From contig CALJOA010000063.1 in the NCBI GenBank assembly GCA_937981585.1, positions 1 through 55,878 on the forward strand: a DNA stretch of 55,878 bases, in the 5' to 3' direction. Source of the DNA: an uncultured Pirellulaceae bacterium (GTDB lineage Bacteria > Planctomycetota > Planctomycetia > Pirellulales > Pirellulaceae). This document shows, piece by piece, positions 43,090 through 53,274 of the stretch. The first letter of the stretch is position 1, and the number at the start of each line of letters is the position of its first letter. The position numbers and the translations under genes were made by a program. The notes beneath the pieces were generated by a model. The model was not told the origin of the DNA. It did not search any database and saw only the letters and a list, made by a program, of their open reading frames with translations.

Positions 43090-44070
43090 CTACGAACTCA
43101 AACCATCAAGTGTCTCTTGAGCCGCCGTTTTGATTTCTTCGATCTCGGTCGAATCAATCAATTCCTGCAACTTTTCCAGCGCTCGCTTCTTCGCCGTTTT
43201 TGAGCTGGCCGTTTTGGCCAAGTTGATGACTTTGGCTTCTCGGACAAGCTGGCTGATCTCTTTTTTCTTTCCGAGCGCTTTCTTGAACTTGGCAATCTCA
43301 GGCTTGAGGATCTTCAATCCGCTGTAGTCGCTTTCAATCTTTAGCGAAGCGAGTACTGCGGCAACCTTTTCGGCAGTGTCCCCTGATTCAATTGGGTCAT
43401 TGAGCTCAGCCAACTGCGCCGTGACTTCGGTTGCTGCAGCATTGGCCAACTCATTGACTTTATTGGCGGATTGAGCGTAACTGGCGACCTGTCCCGGCGT
43501 TCCCAGCCGGCCGATTTTGTTGAGCGCCTTAATCGCTCCAGCCATATCGCCTGAGCCCTGTAGGTTGGTGAACCGTTGAGCAGCTGTCGTCAGCGATTCG
43601 ACTTCTCGGGTACTCAATACCCTTCCCGAATTCTGCAGCGACGTTGCCAACATTGCTGGAAGCTTATCACCGGGCAATGCGCCGCCTTGTCCATAAAGTG
43701 TTTCTCCATCTGACCGAACGACGTAAATATATGGAATCCCGCCACCTTCACCGGTCTCTTTGAGATCTCTGCTCCAAGCCCGAAACTCGTCAGAGTTGAC
43801 ATCCAATTTCACTGGCACGAACTGTGCCGCATACGGCGCGATTTTCTGGTCGGTTTCCAACCGCTTCAAAAGCGCTGTGCATGGCGGTCAGGTCGCGCTT
43901 CCGGCGACTGCCAAGATTGGTCGTCCGCTTACGGCCGATAGTTCCTTGGCTGCGGCAAGGTTGTCGGCAACGCTACTGTTGGATTTTTGTGCAAATGCGA
44001 TATTGGGAATCGCGGTGGTTAACACGAGAAGCAAACCCGGAATTAGGGTCAAAAGGCATCTTTGAATCAT
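43090..44070 (-). CDS. Candidate selenoprotein: exported thioredoxin-like protein with in-frame TGA (UPPC)
   Basis: Read from the ATG at 44070 through one TGA (43888-43890), the product is 326 residues. A signal peptide (LLTLIPGLLLVLTTAIPNIAFA-QK) is followed by KELSAVSGRPILAVAGSAT, then TGA as codon 61, then PPC (Cys64) and TALLKRLETDQKIAP, with a thioredoxin fold continuing (FVPVKLDVNSDEFRAW, GIPYIYVVRSDGETLYGQGG). The C-terminal ~200 residues are helical and Lys/Ala-rich. In cysteine relatives this position would be CPPC, so TGA falls exactly on the attacking cysteine, as expected for selenocysteine (UxxC). Without recoding there are two fragments: 60 residues, and a piece starting at a TTG (43869). 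The alternative is a TGC to TGA mutation. Selenocysteine machinery is not in the window. Confidence 0.6.
43851..43890 (-). promoter_or_regulatory. Possible bacterial SECIS just downstream of the in-frame TGA
   Basis: Two mutually exclusive hairpins lie after the TGA. The first is CGCTT-TTG-AAGCG (43874-43862), apical loop 19-21 bases after the TGA. The second is CGGTT-GGA-AACCG (43863-43851), loop 30-32 bases after it, beginning with G. Both loops fall in the 16-37 base range given for bacterial SECIS elements, and the second meets the rule of a G at the loop start. Neither has been folded computationally. Confidence 0.4.
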
Positions 44071-44257
44071 CGAAATATCAACCTTTGTGAATGGCAAAAA
44101 AATGTTAATTGATTGTACCCCAAAAGCGGCGATAGTTTTAACGCCAAAGCATTATTCAGGGGTGCAACTTGAAACGCGCACAGTAATCAAATACTGGTTG
44201 AAAATGTGCAGTAAATCCACGGTGTCCTTCCATGGATCGCATGGAAAGGCAAACGCA

Positions 44258-45631
44258 CTACCAACCGGACCGATAAGCCGGTCGCAACAAAGCGTTCGCC
44301 TGTTTGACTTCTTCGGAATCGCCCGTGAACACACACTTGGTCGCGTCCCAATGGAATTCCATTTTGGGCCAGCGGTTGATCACCGTTCCCATCAGCACGG
44401 CTTCGGTAAGCGGTCCAGCATATCCGAACGGTGCACCTGACTCTTCTTTCTCGCCGACGACAGCGTCAAGCCAATCGTGAAAATGATTGGAGGCTTCAAC
44501 CTTCTCGGGCAAAGTATCCTTCTTGGTTCCATCGAGATTGAACACGCTCGGGTTGCCAATATGAGGCAGGATCAAACTGCCTTCCGAACCGATAAACATA
44601 GAGCCTTGATGCGGCAGTTCCTCGGTCTTGGGAATACCGGCCAGTTCAGTTGGCCGCAGCGAGCCGTTGTACCACGTCAAATCCAGATTGTCAGTTGTGT
44701 ACTTGGTACCCTTGAACGAATAAACGACTTTGCTGATCAGGGCAAAATTTTCCTTGAATGGCTTTGGCCCCAGCGAGGTGCACTTTGTCGGCTCCTTCAA
44801 TTCAAGCGAATTGAAAACCGGATCAACAATGTGGCAGCCCATGTCGCCTTGAGTTCCAGTTCCAAAAGCAAGCCACTTGCGCCAGTTGTTTCGATGGTAC
44901 CATTTGTCAACGTACTCTCGCTTTTCAGATACGCCGCAGTAAAGGTTCCAGTCAAGCGATTCCGGCGGTGCGGTTGGATCCTGCGGTTTCATCTCTCCGC
45001 CCCAACCCTTGCCGGACCAACTGTGAACTGCGCTCACGATTCCAATCAAACCTGATTGAATCCACGAAACGGCAGTTCGATAGGCGCCGTGAGCATGGAT
45101 TTGGATTCCCATTTGCGTCGCCAGTTCAGGCCTTTTCGCTGCCGCCTCGGCCAGCAATCTACATTCGCCGATGTCTTGAGCAAGCGGCTTTTGCAAATAG
45201 ACGTGTTTGTTGTTTTCCATTGCCATCATTGCGATTGGGCCATGCATGTGATCGGGAGTCGCAATTAGAACGGCGTCGAAAGAATCAGCCGCATCGGAAA
45301 ACAACTTGCGATAGTCCTGAAACTTCTTCACGCCATCGCCATACTTGTCGGCAATCGGGTGGAATGACTTGTCGACGTCACAGGCTGCCGTTAGCTGGAA
45401 CGCGGCGTGGGATTTCATCCCGTCCATATCGGCTTTCCCGCGACCGCCAAAACCGATCGCGGCAACACGAACTCTGTCGGACTTGAGCATTGGCTGACCA
45501 AAAACCATTGGCGGCACTACCAAACTCGAAGATGCTAACGCGAGCGAAGCCGCACCCGCTGACTTGATCAGCTGGCGCCGATGAAGACCATTGGAACTGG
45601 AGTCGTATTTTCGCTGAATGTCTGAACTCAT
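44258..45631 (-). CDS. Gfo/Idh/MocA-family oxidoreductase, Tat-exported
   Basis: This is a NAD(P)-dependent dehydrogenase-fold protein (457 residues from the ATG at 45631; an in-frame TTG upstream is unlikely). A twin-arginine signal is at residues 18-19 (GLHRRQLIKSAGAASLALA). The Rossmann motif RVAAIGFGGRG is at about 55-65, followed by TAACDVD, and the family Lys appears in HVYLQKPLAQDI. The C-terminal domain has the planctomycete-type sugar-dehydrogenase look (GTGTQGDMGCHIVDPVF). Exported versions of this family are abundant in Planctomycetes and often linked to carbohydrate breakdown, but the substrate is unknown. It ends the trpG-moeA-lnt run, 22-40 bases after lnt. Confidence 0.9.
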   Translation of the reverse strand: MSSDIQRKYDSSSNGLHRRQLIKSAGAASLALASSSLVVPPMVFGQPMLKSDRVRVAAIGFGGRGKADMDGMKSHAAFQLTAACDVDKSFHPIADKYGDGVKKFQDYRKLFSDAADSFDAVLIATPDHMHGPIAMMAMENNKHVYLQKPLAQDIGECRLLAEAAAKRPELATQMGIQIHAHGAYRTAVSWIQSGLIGIVSAVHSWSGKGWGGEMKPQDPTAPPESLDWNLYCGVSEKREYVDKWYHRNNWRKWLAFGTGTQGDMGCHIVDPVFNSLELKEPTKCTSLGPKPFKENFALISKVVYSFKGTKYTTDNLDLTWYNGSLRPTELAGIPKTEELPHQGSMFIGSEGSLILPHIGNPSVFNLDGTKKDTLPEKVEASNHFHDWLDAVVGEKEESGAPFGYAGPLTEAVLMGTVINRWPKMEFHWDATKCVFTGDSEEVKQANALLRPAYRSGW

Positions 45632-45670
45632 GGTCGTCGGCCGCCTCAAAGTTTCATGAAAAGAACAGCG

Positions 45671-47539
45671 TCATTCTGACAGCTCCGAAACCTGATCGCC
45701 AGTGTTAGATCCTCGTCCGATACGGCTGATCAAACCAATCACAGCGGCAAGTCCACAAACGCACGCGAAACCAAGCGGGATCCATTCGCCATGCTCCCGG
45801 TAAAAACTCGATCGGTTGGCCGGCTTGATCTGGGCACGGATGACAGTTTCGGCCCGTTTGGGACCGGCTTCCAAAAGCCGGCCGCAAGAATCAATATTGG
45901 CTGAGATTCCAGTGTTGGAAGCAATCAAATGTGGCTTGCGCATTTCCACGGCGCGCATCACGTTGCAAGCCAAATGAAGATCAAGACAACTCGTCCCGAA
46001 GAACCACCCATCATTGGTAAGGTTGACCATCGCGTCGGGCTCATTGCCATCGTCAGCCAGTTGGTTGAGCTGGCGCCGAATAAAATGTGGAACCGTCGAC
46101 TCAAAACAAATACTCGGTGCAAGGTTAACATCCTTGACGGTGATGCTTTCAAACTTGGTTCCGAACGTTAACGATCTCTGCGGCGAAAGACTCTCAAGAA
46201 ACGGGAATTGTTGCGAGAACGGAATATACTCACCGAACATGACCAGGTGATTCTTGAAGTAACGTTTGGCCACGGTTCCATCGGTTGAGATCAGAAACGC
46301 CGAATTGAAATTTTCTTCTCGAGCCGGATCCGAAGTCATCCCGCCGGTCAACATGGGGATCGGATTGGCAAACTTGGACGGGAATCCAGTCATGTCGCTC
46401 CAATGTCGTATCCTCGCGTCAGCCATCGCTTCCACCGTTACTTCGTCGTCGTAGTTGGAAAGTAGATCGGTGTAGGGAATGAAGCCCGATTCGGGCCAGA
46501 CGATCAAATCAAGATCGTTCCATTGCTCTCTGGCCTGATGAGTCAAACGTCGCTTGTTATCGGTTTGTGTATTAAGTTGTTGTTCGGTCATCGGACTAAA
46601 AATGACATCGTGTGAGCTTTGAATCAAACCGATGTTGGCAACCGAATCGCCTTTGAGCTGAATCGGTTCATTTAACCGAGTCTGGCCGTACAACAGCACG
46701 ACGCCCAACATCAACAAAGAGCCAAAAAAGTTAAACGCGACGTCCATCTTCTTGATCGACCAGTTCTCGGCGGATTCACCAAGCATCAACTTCCCGATTG
46801 GCCAGCTCAGAAACCCAACACCGACCGAGACCATCGCGATCGCAAATGTAATCGTATAGGCCCCAAAAATGTCAGCCGTTTGAATCATGATCGGTTGCAG
46901 GTACTGCGTGTGGGAGAGACAAGCAAAGCTATGTCCTGTTGCAAAGTGACCTCGGCACCATTCCAAACCCGTCCAAACGATCGGGATAAAAAGTAGCGCA
47001 GGAAGTTGCAGATCACGAACCAGCACGCGCGAGAATCCGACCAGCAACGGAATGTAGACAGCGAGATAAAGCCCCAACGCGATCCAGGCCAGCCAAAGAG
47101 CAGGGTGCGGGATAGGAATAAAGTAAAACGTTGCCAGCCAGTAGATGAAGCCGACCCAATAAAGTTGCCAGTAGGGTCGTCGGCCCGGTAGATCTGGAGC
47201 CAGAACAAGCCAGATCAGCGGCGCGGGCGCAAGCCAAGCCAGCCACCAAAGCCCAACTGGGGGAAAGGAAAGCCACAGCAACGCCAGCGAGAGTAGTGCC
47301 GTCAGAAAAACTCGCCAGCTCGACGTGTTTTCCTCACTGAGCGAATCCGAGACCGGTTCATCAACAAATGATCTTCCAGATGGCGGCTTCGAAGCTTCGA
47401 CGCCAATCTCTTTGTCGCCCCCGCTGCCATTACGCTTCATGCTCGATTTGGTGCGAGGTTGATTCTTTTTGGTCTTCGATTTTTTTTTGGTGTTGCCGCT
47501 CAAAGTTGGTCCTACTGTTTTCCCGAGGGCTTGCAGCAC
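45671..47539 (-). CDS. lnt: Apolipoprotein N-acyltransferase
   Basis: Lnt adds the third acyl chain to lipoproteins in the inner membrane. The 622-residue frame begins at GTG 47539 (ATG at 47440 is an alternative) with a Lys-rich ~75-residue cytoplasmic extension. Six to seven membrane helices follow (about 78-285, including LTALLSLALLWLSFPPVGLW), then the nitrilase-like periplasmic domain. The catalytic triad is Glu350 (WPESGF), Lys429 (YFKNHLVMFGEYIPF) and Cys478 (ICFEST), all intact. A last helix (FACVCGLAAVIGLI) closes the protein. Same strand as moeA upstream, about 60 bases apart. Confidence 0.94.
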   Translation of the reverse strand: MLQALGKTVGPTLSGNTKKKSKTKKNQPRTKSSMKRNGSGGDKEIGVEASKPPSGRSFVDEPVSDSLSEENTSSWRVFLTALLSLALLWLSFPPVGLWWLAWLAPAPLIWLVLAPDLPGRRPYWQLYWVGFIYWLATFYFIPIPHPALWLAWIALGLYLAVYIPLLVGFSRVLVRDLQLPALLFIPIVWTGLEWCRGHFATGHSFACLSHTQYLQPIMIQTADIFGAYTITFAIAMVSVGVGFLSWPIGKLMLGESAENWSIKKMDVAFNFFGSLLMLGVVLLYGQTRLNEPIQLKGDSVANIGLIQSSHDVIFSPMTEQQLNTQTDNKRRLTHQAREQWNDLDLIVWPESGFIPYTDLLSNYDDEVTVEAMADARIRHWSDMTGFPSKFANPIPMLTGGMTSDPAREENFNSAFLISTDGTVAKRYFKNHLVMFGEYIPFSQQFPFLESLSPQRSLTFGTKFESITVKDVNLAPSICFESTVPHFIRRQLNQLADDGNEPDAMVNLTNDGWFFGTSCLDLHLACNVMRAVEMRKPHLIASNTGISANIDSCGRLLEAGPKRAETVIRAQIKPANRSSFYREHGEWIPLGFACVCGLAAVIGLISRIGRGSNTGDQVSELSE

Positions 47540-47597
47540 ATCTTGCCTGTCCCAATAGGAATACTAACGTTTTGCTGGCTTCAATCGAACGCCGGTT

Positions 47598-48817
47598 TCA
47601 GGCGAATGGATAGAATCGAATCGGTTTTCCGGCTTCATTGTTGTGGCAGTCGGCAGGGAAGAAAATCAATCCATCGGCCGAACCAAGAGCCAGCAAATCA
47701 GAAGATCCTCGCCAAAGAAGCGGTTTGAGTTTCCGGACAGACGTGTCATCCTCAACCCATTGCCCCGGCCAATACGTGGGGCGATCGCCACGAGTTTGTT
47801 GGTCGTTTGCCAACTCACCGACCAGGGACTTGCTCAGATTCGCCGGACCGCCCATCAGCTTCTTAATCGCCGTTCGCACGAATAGCTGAAATCCAACCAG
47901 ACTGCTGACCGGGTTGCCGGGTAAGCCAAACACACAAGTTTGTTTGCCACCGCGGTTGGCGACTCCGAACCAGATCGGTTTGCCGGGTTTGACTTTTACT
48001 TTGTGAAACACTTGCTCAACGCCCAACTCGGCGAGAACTCCGGGAACCAGATCCATCGTCCCGGCCGACACGCCACCTGAGAGCAACAGCACGTCCGACT
48101 CCAAACCAGTTTCAATCAAGCTTCGCAGTTGTTCCGAATCATCGCGACCAACTCCCAGTTCAGTAACCTCCAAGCCCAACGATCTGGCCATCGCGATCAG
48201 CATTGGTCCATTGCTGTTGCGAATCTGGCCTCGCTGAGGAACTTGGTTGCAATCAACCAGTTCGTTGCCCGTCGGCAGTACCGCCACGGTTGGCTTGGAG
48301 CCGGTTGGAACCTTCGCTGCGCCGACTTCGGCCAGCAATCCAATGTCGGATGGCCGGATTTGATGGCCTTTGGAAAACACGGTTTGGTTTTTGGCAAAAT
48401 TGACTCCGGTCCGCAGGAGGTGCTTTTCCGGTTCAAGCGAATCAACGTTGAGCGAGACAAAATCGCCGGCATCGGTTGATTCGACTTGTGTCAATTCAAC
48501 CATCACGACTGCATCACTGCCGGCTGGAATTGGAGCGCCCGTCATGATTCGCGCGGCTTGGCCGGGCCGAAGCTCCCTCTCAGGCCAACCGCCGGCGATG
48601 ATCGTTTCAATGACTTCCAGTCGTTTGGTTCCCGCGGCAACGTCGGCCGAGCGGACCGCAAACCCGTCCATGACTGACTTGTCATGCGGCGGCGAGTTTA
48701 CATCGGCTCGAATGTCCTCGCTTAGCAGATAGCCGACCGAATCGAGGATCGGTCTCGTGATCGACGGTAATGGTTCGATTGCCCCGTCAATCAATTCAAG
48801 AGCGGATTCGACAGAAA

Positions 48818-48821
<4 letters not shown>
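47598..48821 (-). CDS. moeA: Molybdopterin molybdenumtransferase
   Basis: MoeA (407 residues) inserts molybdenum into adenylylated molybdopterin. The ATG at 48821 overlaps the trpG stop by four bases (ATGA). MoeA signatures are SPPHDKSVMDGFAVRSADV, the GAPIPAGSDAVVMVE segment, the MoaB-like domain with VAVLPTGNELV and SGGVSAGTMDLVPGVL, and GLPGNPVSSLVGFQLFV. No other molybdenum cofactor genes are adjacent. Confidence 0.94.
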
Positions 48822-49408
<587 letters not shown>

Positions 49409-49652
49409 GGAAAGTCAGTAATGGTAAACGGTGTTGGTAGAGCGAGGTTGGCAAGATGTCGTTTGCAAGCCGATTCGCATAAGCTGTCATGCGTCCGACG
49501 CTAGCAGTCCATTATCCATAAAACAGAATTTAAATCTATTGTTGGGCATCTATTGACCGGCTTCTTATCCGCTTCTATTCTCCTTCGCCGCAATGACTGC
49601 GGCTGAAACAAGCAATTGATTTTAACCGATTGTTAACCCAAGGAAGGGTTTT
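49409..49652. promoter_or_regulatory. Divergent promoter region of trpG and the DegT gene
   Basis: These 244 bases separate two diverging genes and should carry both promoters. AAGGAAGG before the DegT start is a clear ribosome binding site. No trp leader peptide or attenuator-type hairpin with Trp codons was noticed. Confidence 0.4.
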
Positions 49653-50882
49653 ATGAAGATCGAAGACTTTCGTGCAACCACGAATGCCAATACCACTGGC
49701 GAAGACGCGACTCAGAACACTTGTACCTCAGCTCCCCTACTCGACGTTGGTCGGGGGAATGATCCCCTCAAACCTGAGATCATGGAAGCGATCTCGGAAA
49801 TCATCGACTGCGGAAGATTCATTGGCGGCCCCTACGTCGCCGAGCTGGAATCTGCGGTCGCAAAAGTCTCCCAAGCCGAGTTTGGAATCGGCTGCGCATC
49901 AGGAAGCGACGCGTTGCTGTTGGCCTTGATGGCGATTGGGATCGAGCCGGGCGATGAAGTCATCTGTCCCAGCTTTACCTTCTTTGCCACCGCCAGTGCG
50001 ATCACTCGGCTGGGCGGTGTACCGGTTTTCGTTGACATCGAGCCAAGCACTTTCAATCTCGACGTCACCAAGCTCGAGCAGCTGATCACGGAAAAGACCA
50101 AGGCTATCATTCCCGTCCACTTGTTTGGCCAATGCTGTGACATGGATCCAATCCTTGAGATCGCGGAGCGTCACGATTTAAAAGTCGTCGAAGATTGTGC
50201 ACAATCGATCGGAGCGACTTACAACGGTCGCGCGGCGGGAAGCATGGGAGCCGTCGGTTGTTTCAGCTTTTATCCGACCAAGAACCTTGGCGGATTTGGC
50301 GACGGTGGAATGTTGACGACCAACGACCCAGAGATTGCCGATCGTTTGAGATTGCTGGCCAACCACGGGATGCGTCCGCGCTACTACCACCAAGTCGTCG
50401 GGATCAACAGTCGGCTTGACGCGATCCAGGCTGCCGTGCTTTGCAAGAAGATGGGGCGATTGGCCGATTACTCAGCTCGTCGCAAATCCAACGCGGTTGG
50501 TTACCGAAAAATGATTCTTGAATCTGGATTGCAGTCGCTAGTGACATTGCCTTCGAGCCCTGTCGGCTCGGAGCACGTTTGGAATCAATTCACGATTCGC
50601 ATTCCCAACGGTCGTCGAGACGAAGTCCGCCAGCGACTTGCCGATTTAAATGTTGGCAGTGAAGTCTACTATCCAGTGCCGGTTCATCAGCAGGAGTGTT
50701 TCGCGTATCTGAATTGCGATTCGGCTTCACTTCCAGAAACCGAAAAAGCGGCTGGCGAAGTCCTGAGCATTCCAATCTTTCCCGAGTTGACCCAGCAGGA
50801 GCAACGATATGTTGTGGATTGCTTGGCGAAAGTGCTCGAAGTCAGCGGAAACAGGGAACCTGGATTGAAGATGGCAGGGTAG
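49653..50882 (+). CDS. DegT/DnrJ/EryC1/StrS-family aminotransferase
   Basis: This is a PLP-dependent aminotransferase (409 residues), a family that aminates keto-sugar nucleotides for surface glycans or antibiotics. The PLP lysine is Lys210 in FYPTKNLGGFGDGGM. Other family marks are Asp181 in VVEDCAQSIGA, GCASGSDALLLAL and the C-terminal YPVPVHQQECF. It starts with a ~25-residue Thr-rich extension. No sugar epimerase or glycosyltransferase is next to it, so its pathway is open. Confidence 0.93.
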   Translation: MKIEDFRATTNANTTGEDATQNTCTSAPLLDVGRGNDPLKPEIMEAISEIIDCGRFIGGPYVAELESAVAKVSQAEFGIGCASGSDALLLALMAIGIEPGDEVICPSFTFFATASAITRLGGVPVFVDIEPSTFNLDVTKLEQLITEKTKAIIPVHLFGQCCDMDPILEIAERHDLKVVEDCAQSIGATYNGRAAGSMGAVGCFSFYPTKNLGGFGDGGMLTTNDPEIADRLRLLANHGMRPRYYHQVVGINSRLDAIQAAVLCKKMGRLADYSARRKSNAVGYRKMILESGLQSLVTLPSSPVGSEHVWNQFTIRIPNGRRDEVRQRLADLNVGSEVYYPVPVHQQECFAYLNCDSASLPETEKAAGEVLSIPIFPELTQQEQRYVVDCLAKVLEVSGNREPGLKMAG

Positions 50883-51073
50883 GAGTGGCTTTCTACAAGT
50901 GAAACCTGACGCTACCGGTTCGCCGTCACTAATGCTGTGTTACAGCTCAATTTTAGGATGAGCCGTTTGGCGTTTTGGCGCTAGCAACGGATAATGGCAC
51001 TTCAGGGGCTATCGCCAAAGCTGCTTATAAAATCACATCCTCGTCGGGCTACCGATAATCGAGCGTCGATCTA

Positions 51074-52972
51074 CTAATTATTGCGATAGTCGATTTGCTG
51101 GGAGGCTTGGACCGCCGAATTCACCTGAGCGCGGCGGTCGCCAACTGAAACGTTGGCCAGATTGGCCGAGTCAGATTGGCTGAGATTGATCGCGTGGCGA
51201 TGCAGCAACTGGCCTGATTCCCGTTGCACCGATTCGGTCGCCAGTTGAAGATTGACTCGAGCCCGATGATAAGCCGTTTGAGCATCTGTCAATCGTCGCT
51301 GTGACTCCAATAGCGAATCAAGTGGAACAGCTTCTGCATCGAACGCGGCTTGTCGCGAGTTGACAGTGTCCATTGCTGCATCAAGCCGGTTGAACGCAAA
51401 TTTCACGGCGACTTGGTACTGCTGGGTTTGGCGAACCGAAGTTCCCAAGTCGTGCATGATCTGTTCTTCCTGTTCTCGCAAGATCGCCTGTTCACGATAC
51501 AACTGCAACTCGGCATTCCTCACTCCGGCGGAGGCCTGGCGATAACCGATCGGGACGTTGAGTTGCAAACCCATTTCCCATTCGTTGTGATCGCCAGTCG
51601 ACATATCCGAGATCACGGAGCTAAACCGACTGCCACCGCCAATAATGTCATCGCCAAATCCATTGTTTCGGTACGTTGCAATCGCATCGAGTCGCGGCAG
51701 AAGAAAATTGCGTGACGCCAACAACTCAAGCTCGCGCCGTTTGACTTGCCACATCTGCTGACGAATCTCAACGCGTTGGCTCAGCGCGATAGAAAGCAGT
51801 GAACTCCAATCGTAAACAGTACCAATTGACGCTGGTTCGTCACTGGGGCAAATCAATTTCCCATCGTTTTGGGGCAGGCCGATCAAGCGTCGAAGATTCG
51901 CTTCTGCCTGAAGCACTCCAGGCACCCCAGCACGAGAATCGCCATTGAGTGCTGCAACAAGCTGCTGCTGGAACAAGTAGAATTGCTCTCGAGCTTGGCC
52001 TTCCTTGTCGGCTTCTCCACCCGGCAGGTCGTTATCGAACCTGGCTTTGACCGTGTTCCACGTTTCAAGTGCAGTGTCACGGGCAAGTTTTGCCGACTCG
52101 AAATTCCGGTAAGCGAAATACAGCTCCCAGTAAGCACCAACCGTGTCGTTGACGAACTCACGTACGCCCTGCTCGAACTGAGCAATCGAAATGTCGTTGT
52201 TGATTCGACTGATCAACACACCGCTGGTGGCCCGAAATCCGGGGCGAGCATTCGGACCGGCGATCCGATTGAAATCTGCCCCGCTGCCTTGCAAAAGTGG
52301 ATGCCGCGCTGTGGCTTCCCAGAATCCAGTATAAGAACTTGGGAAGATACTCGACACATTGTTGTTGGAGTCGTAGACAAGGTTGGAACGCAGCGTGTAC
52401 TGTGTGCCTGTGGCGGCGACTTTCTGAAGCGAAAAATCTGCGGTGGTTAGATCCTGGACGACTTCCGTTGCTCCACCACCGAGAATCGAGTTGTTGAATA
52501 CGTTGTCGTTGTTGGCGTGAATCAATGAAGCCGAAAGGTTCGTGTCGAACTGGGAAAGCGCGGCTTCGATTCCGAACAGAGGATCGGTCGCTTGAATCGC
52601 CGGGTCAAAAATACCTTCGGTGCCTCCTGGATTTCTAAGGACCTGCGCGTTGAGCGAACGGAGAGTTTTTGAGTTGCTCAGGGCAATGTAAACCACATCA
52701 TCGACCGTCACGTCCATCAACGGTGGAAGTTGGTCGGCTGACGTTAGCGGTGGCAACGAGAACTCGTGTCGGTGTGGCGCTCTCGCAACGTTGGGGTACT
52801 GCCCGGGTTCGGCTTCGGAGACGTCATACGAAATATCCGACAATGTCGCATTGGGCAGGCCTTCGAACTGAGGAGGCGTTGCGGATCGGCAACCGATGAA
52901 CATCGTCGCCCAAACCGCGATCCCAATCAGGAGTCGAATTTGGTTAGTTCGTCGCCACAGTGTCATCGTCAT
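51074..52972 (-). CDS. TolC-family outer-membrane lipoprotein
   Basis: This is an outer membrane channel of the TolC/OEP family (632 residues from the ATG at 52972; the frame is open to 53029). The signal ends ATMFIGC, a lipobox, so it is lipid-anchored. The alpha-helical barrel repeats are seen in GVREFVNDTVGAYWELYFAYR, ESAKLARDTALETWNTVKA, EMGLQLNVPIGYRQ and LTDAQTAYHRARVNLQLATES. With a membrane fusion protein and an inner-membrane pump it would form an efflux or type I secretion channel. A HlyD-like adaptor lies 1 kb away on the other strand. Confidence 0.9.
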   Translation of the reverse strand: MTMTLWRRTNQIRLLIGIAVWATMFIGCRSATPPQFEGLPNATLSDISYDVSEAEPGQYPNVARAPHRHEFSLPPLTSADQLPPLMDVTVDDVVYIALSNSKTLRSLNAQVLRNPGGTEGIFDPAIQATDPLFGIEAALSQFDTNLSASLIHANNDNVFNNSILGGGATEVVQDLTTADFSLQKVAATGTQYTLRSNLVYDSNNNVSSIFPSSYTGFWEATARHPLLQGSGADFNRIAGPNARPGFRATSGVLISRINNDISIAQFEQGVREFVNDTVGAYWELYFAYRNFESAKLARDTALETWNTVKARFDNDLPGGEADKEGQAREQFYLFQQQLVAALNGDSRAGVPGVLQAEANLRRLIGLPQNDGKLICPSDEPASIGTVYDWSSLLSIALSQRVEIRQQMWQVKRRELELLASRNFLLPRLDAIATYRNNGFGDDIIGGGSRFSSVISDMSTGDHNEWEMGLQLNVPIGYRQASAGVRNAELQLYREQAILREQEEQIMHDLGTSVRQTQQYQVAVKFAFNRLDAAMDTVNSRQAAFDAEAVPLDSLLESQRRLTDAQTAYHRARVNLQLATESVQRESGQLLHRHAINLSQSDSANLANVSVGDRRAQVNSAVQASQQIDYRNN

Positions 52973-53274
52973 TTTCCGAATTACCATTGTTGGCCTTGCA
53001 ATGGTATCGACGCTGATATTCGTCAGCACAATTTCAAACGTTATCAGGGGCAGGACCCCAACATTGTGATTGATCGGTGCTTTCTGAAAAATCGTTGTAA
53101 CCAGTAGAAGTTCACTCCGCCAATCTGGCCGCTCCCGTCCGGTGGCTCAGGCTACTCAACTGATTCTTTGCGACATCTGTCATAACTGACGCGCCAATAG
53201 CGAACGGGCGTTAGAAGTCCCGATGAGTGTAAAGCCAAGAATTTCAGGGTGAAATCGTTTCAGTCGAGTCCAAA

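Noticed and set aside
49409..49652. Trp attenuator ahead of trpG
   Set aside because: No leader peptide with tandem Trp codons or alternative hairpins was found.
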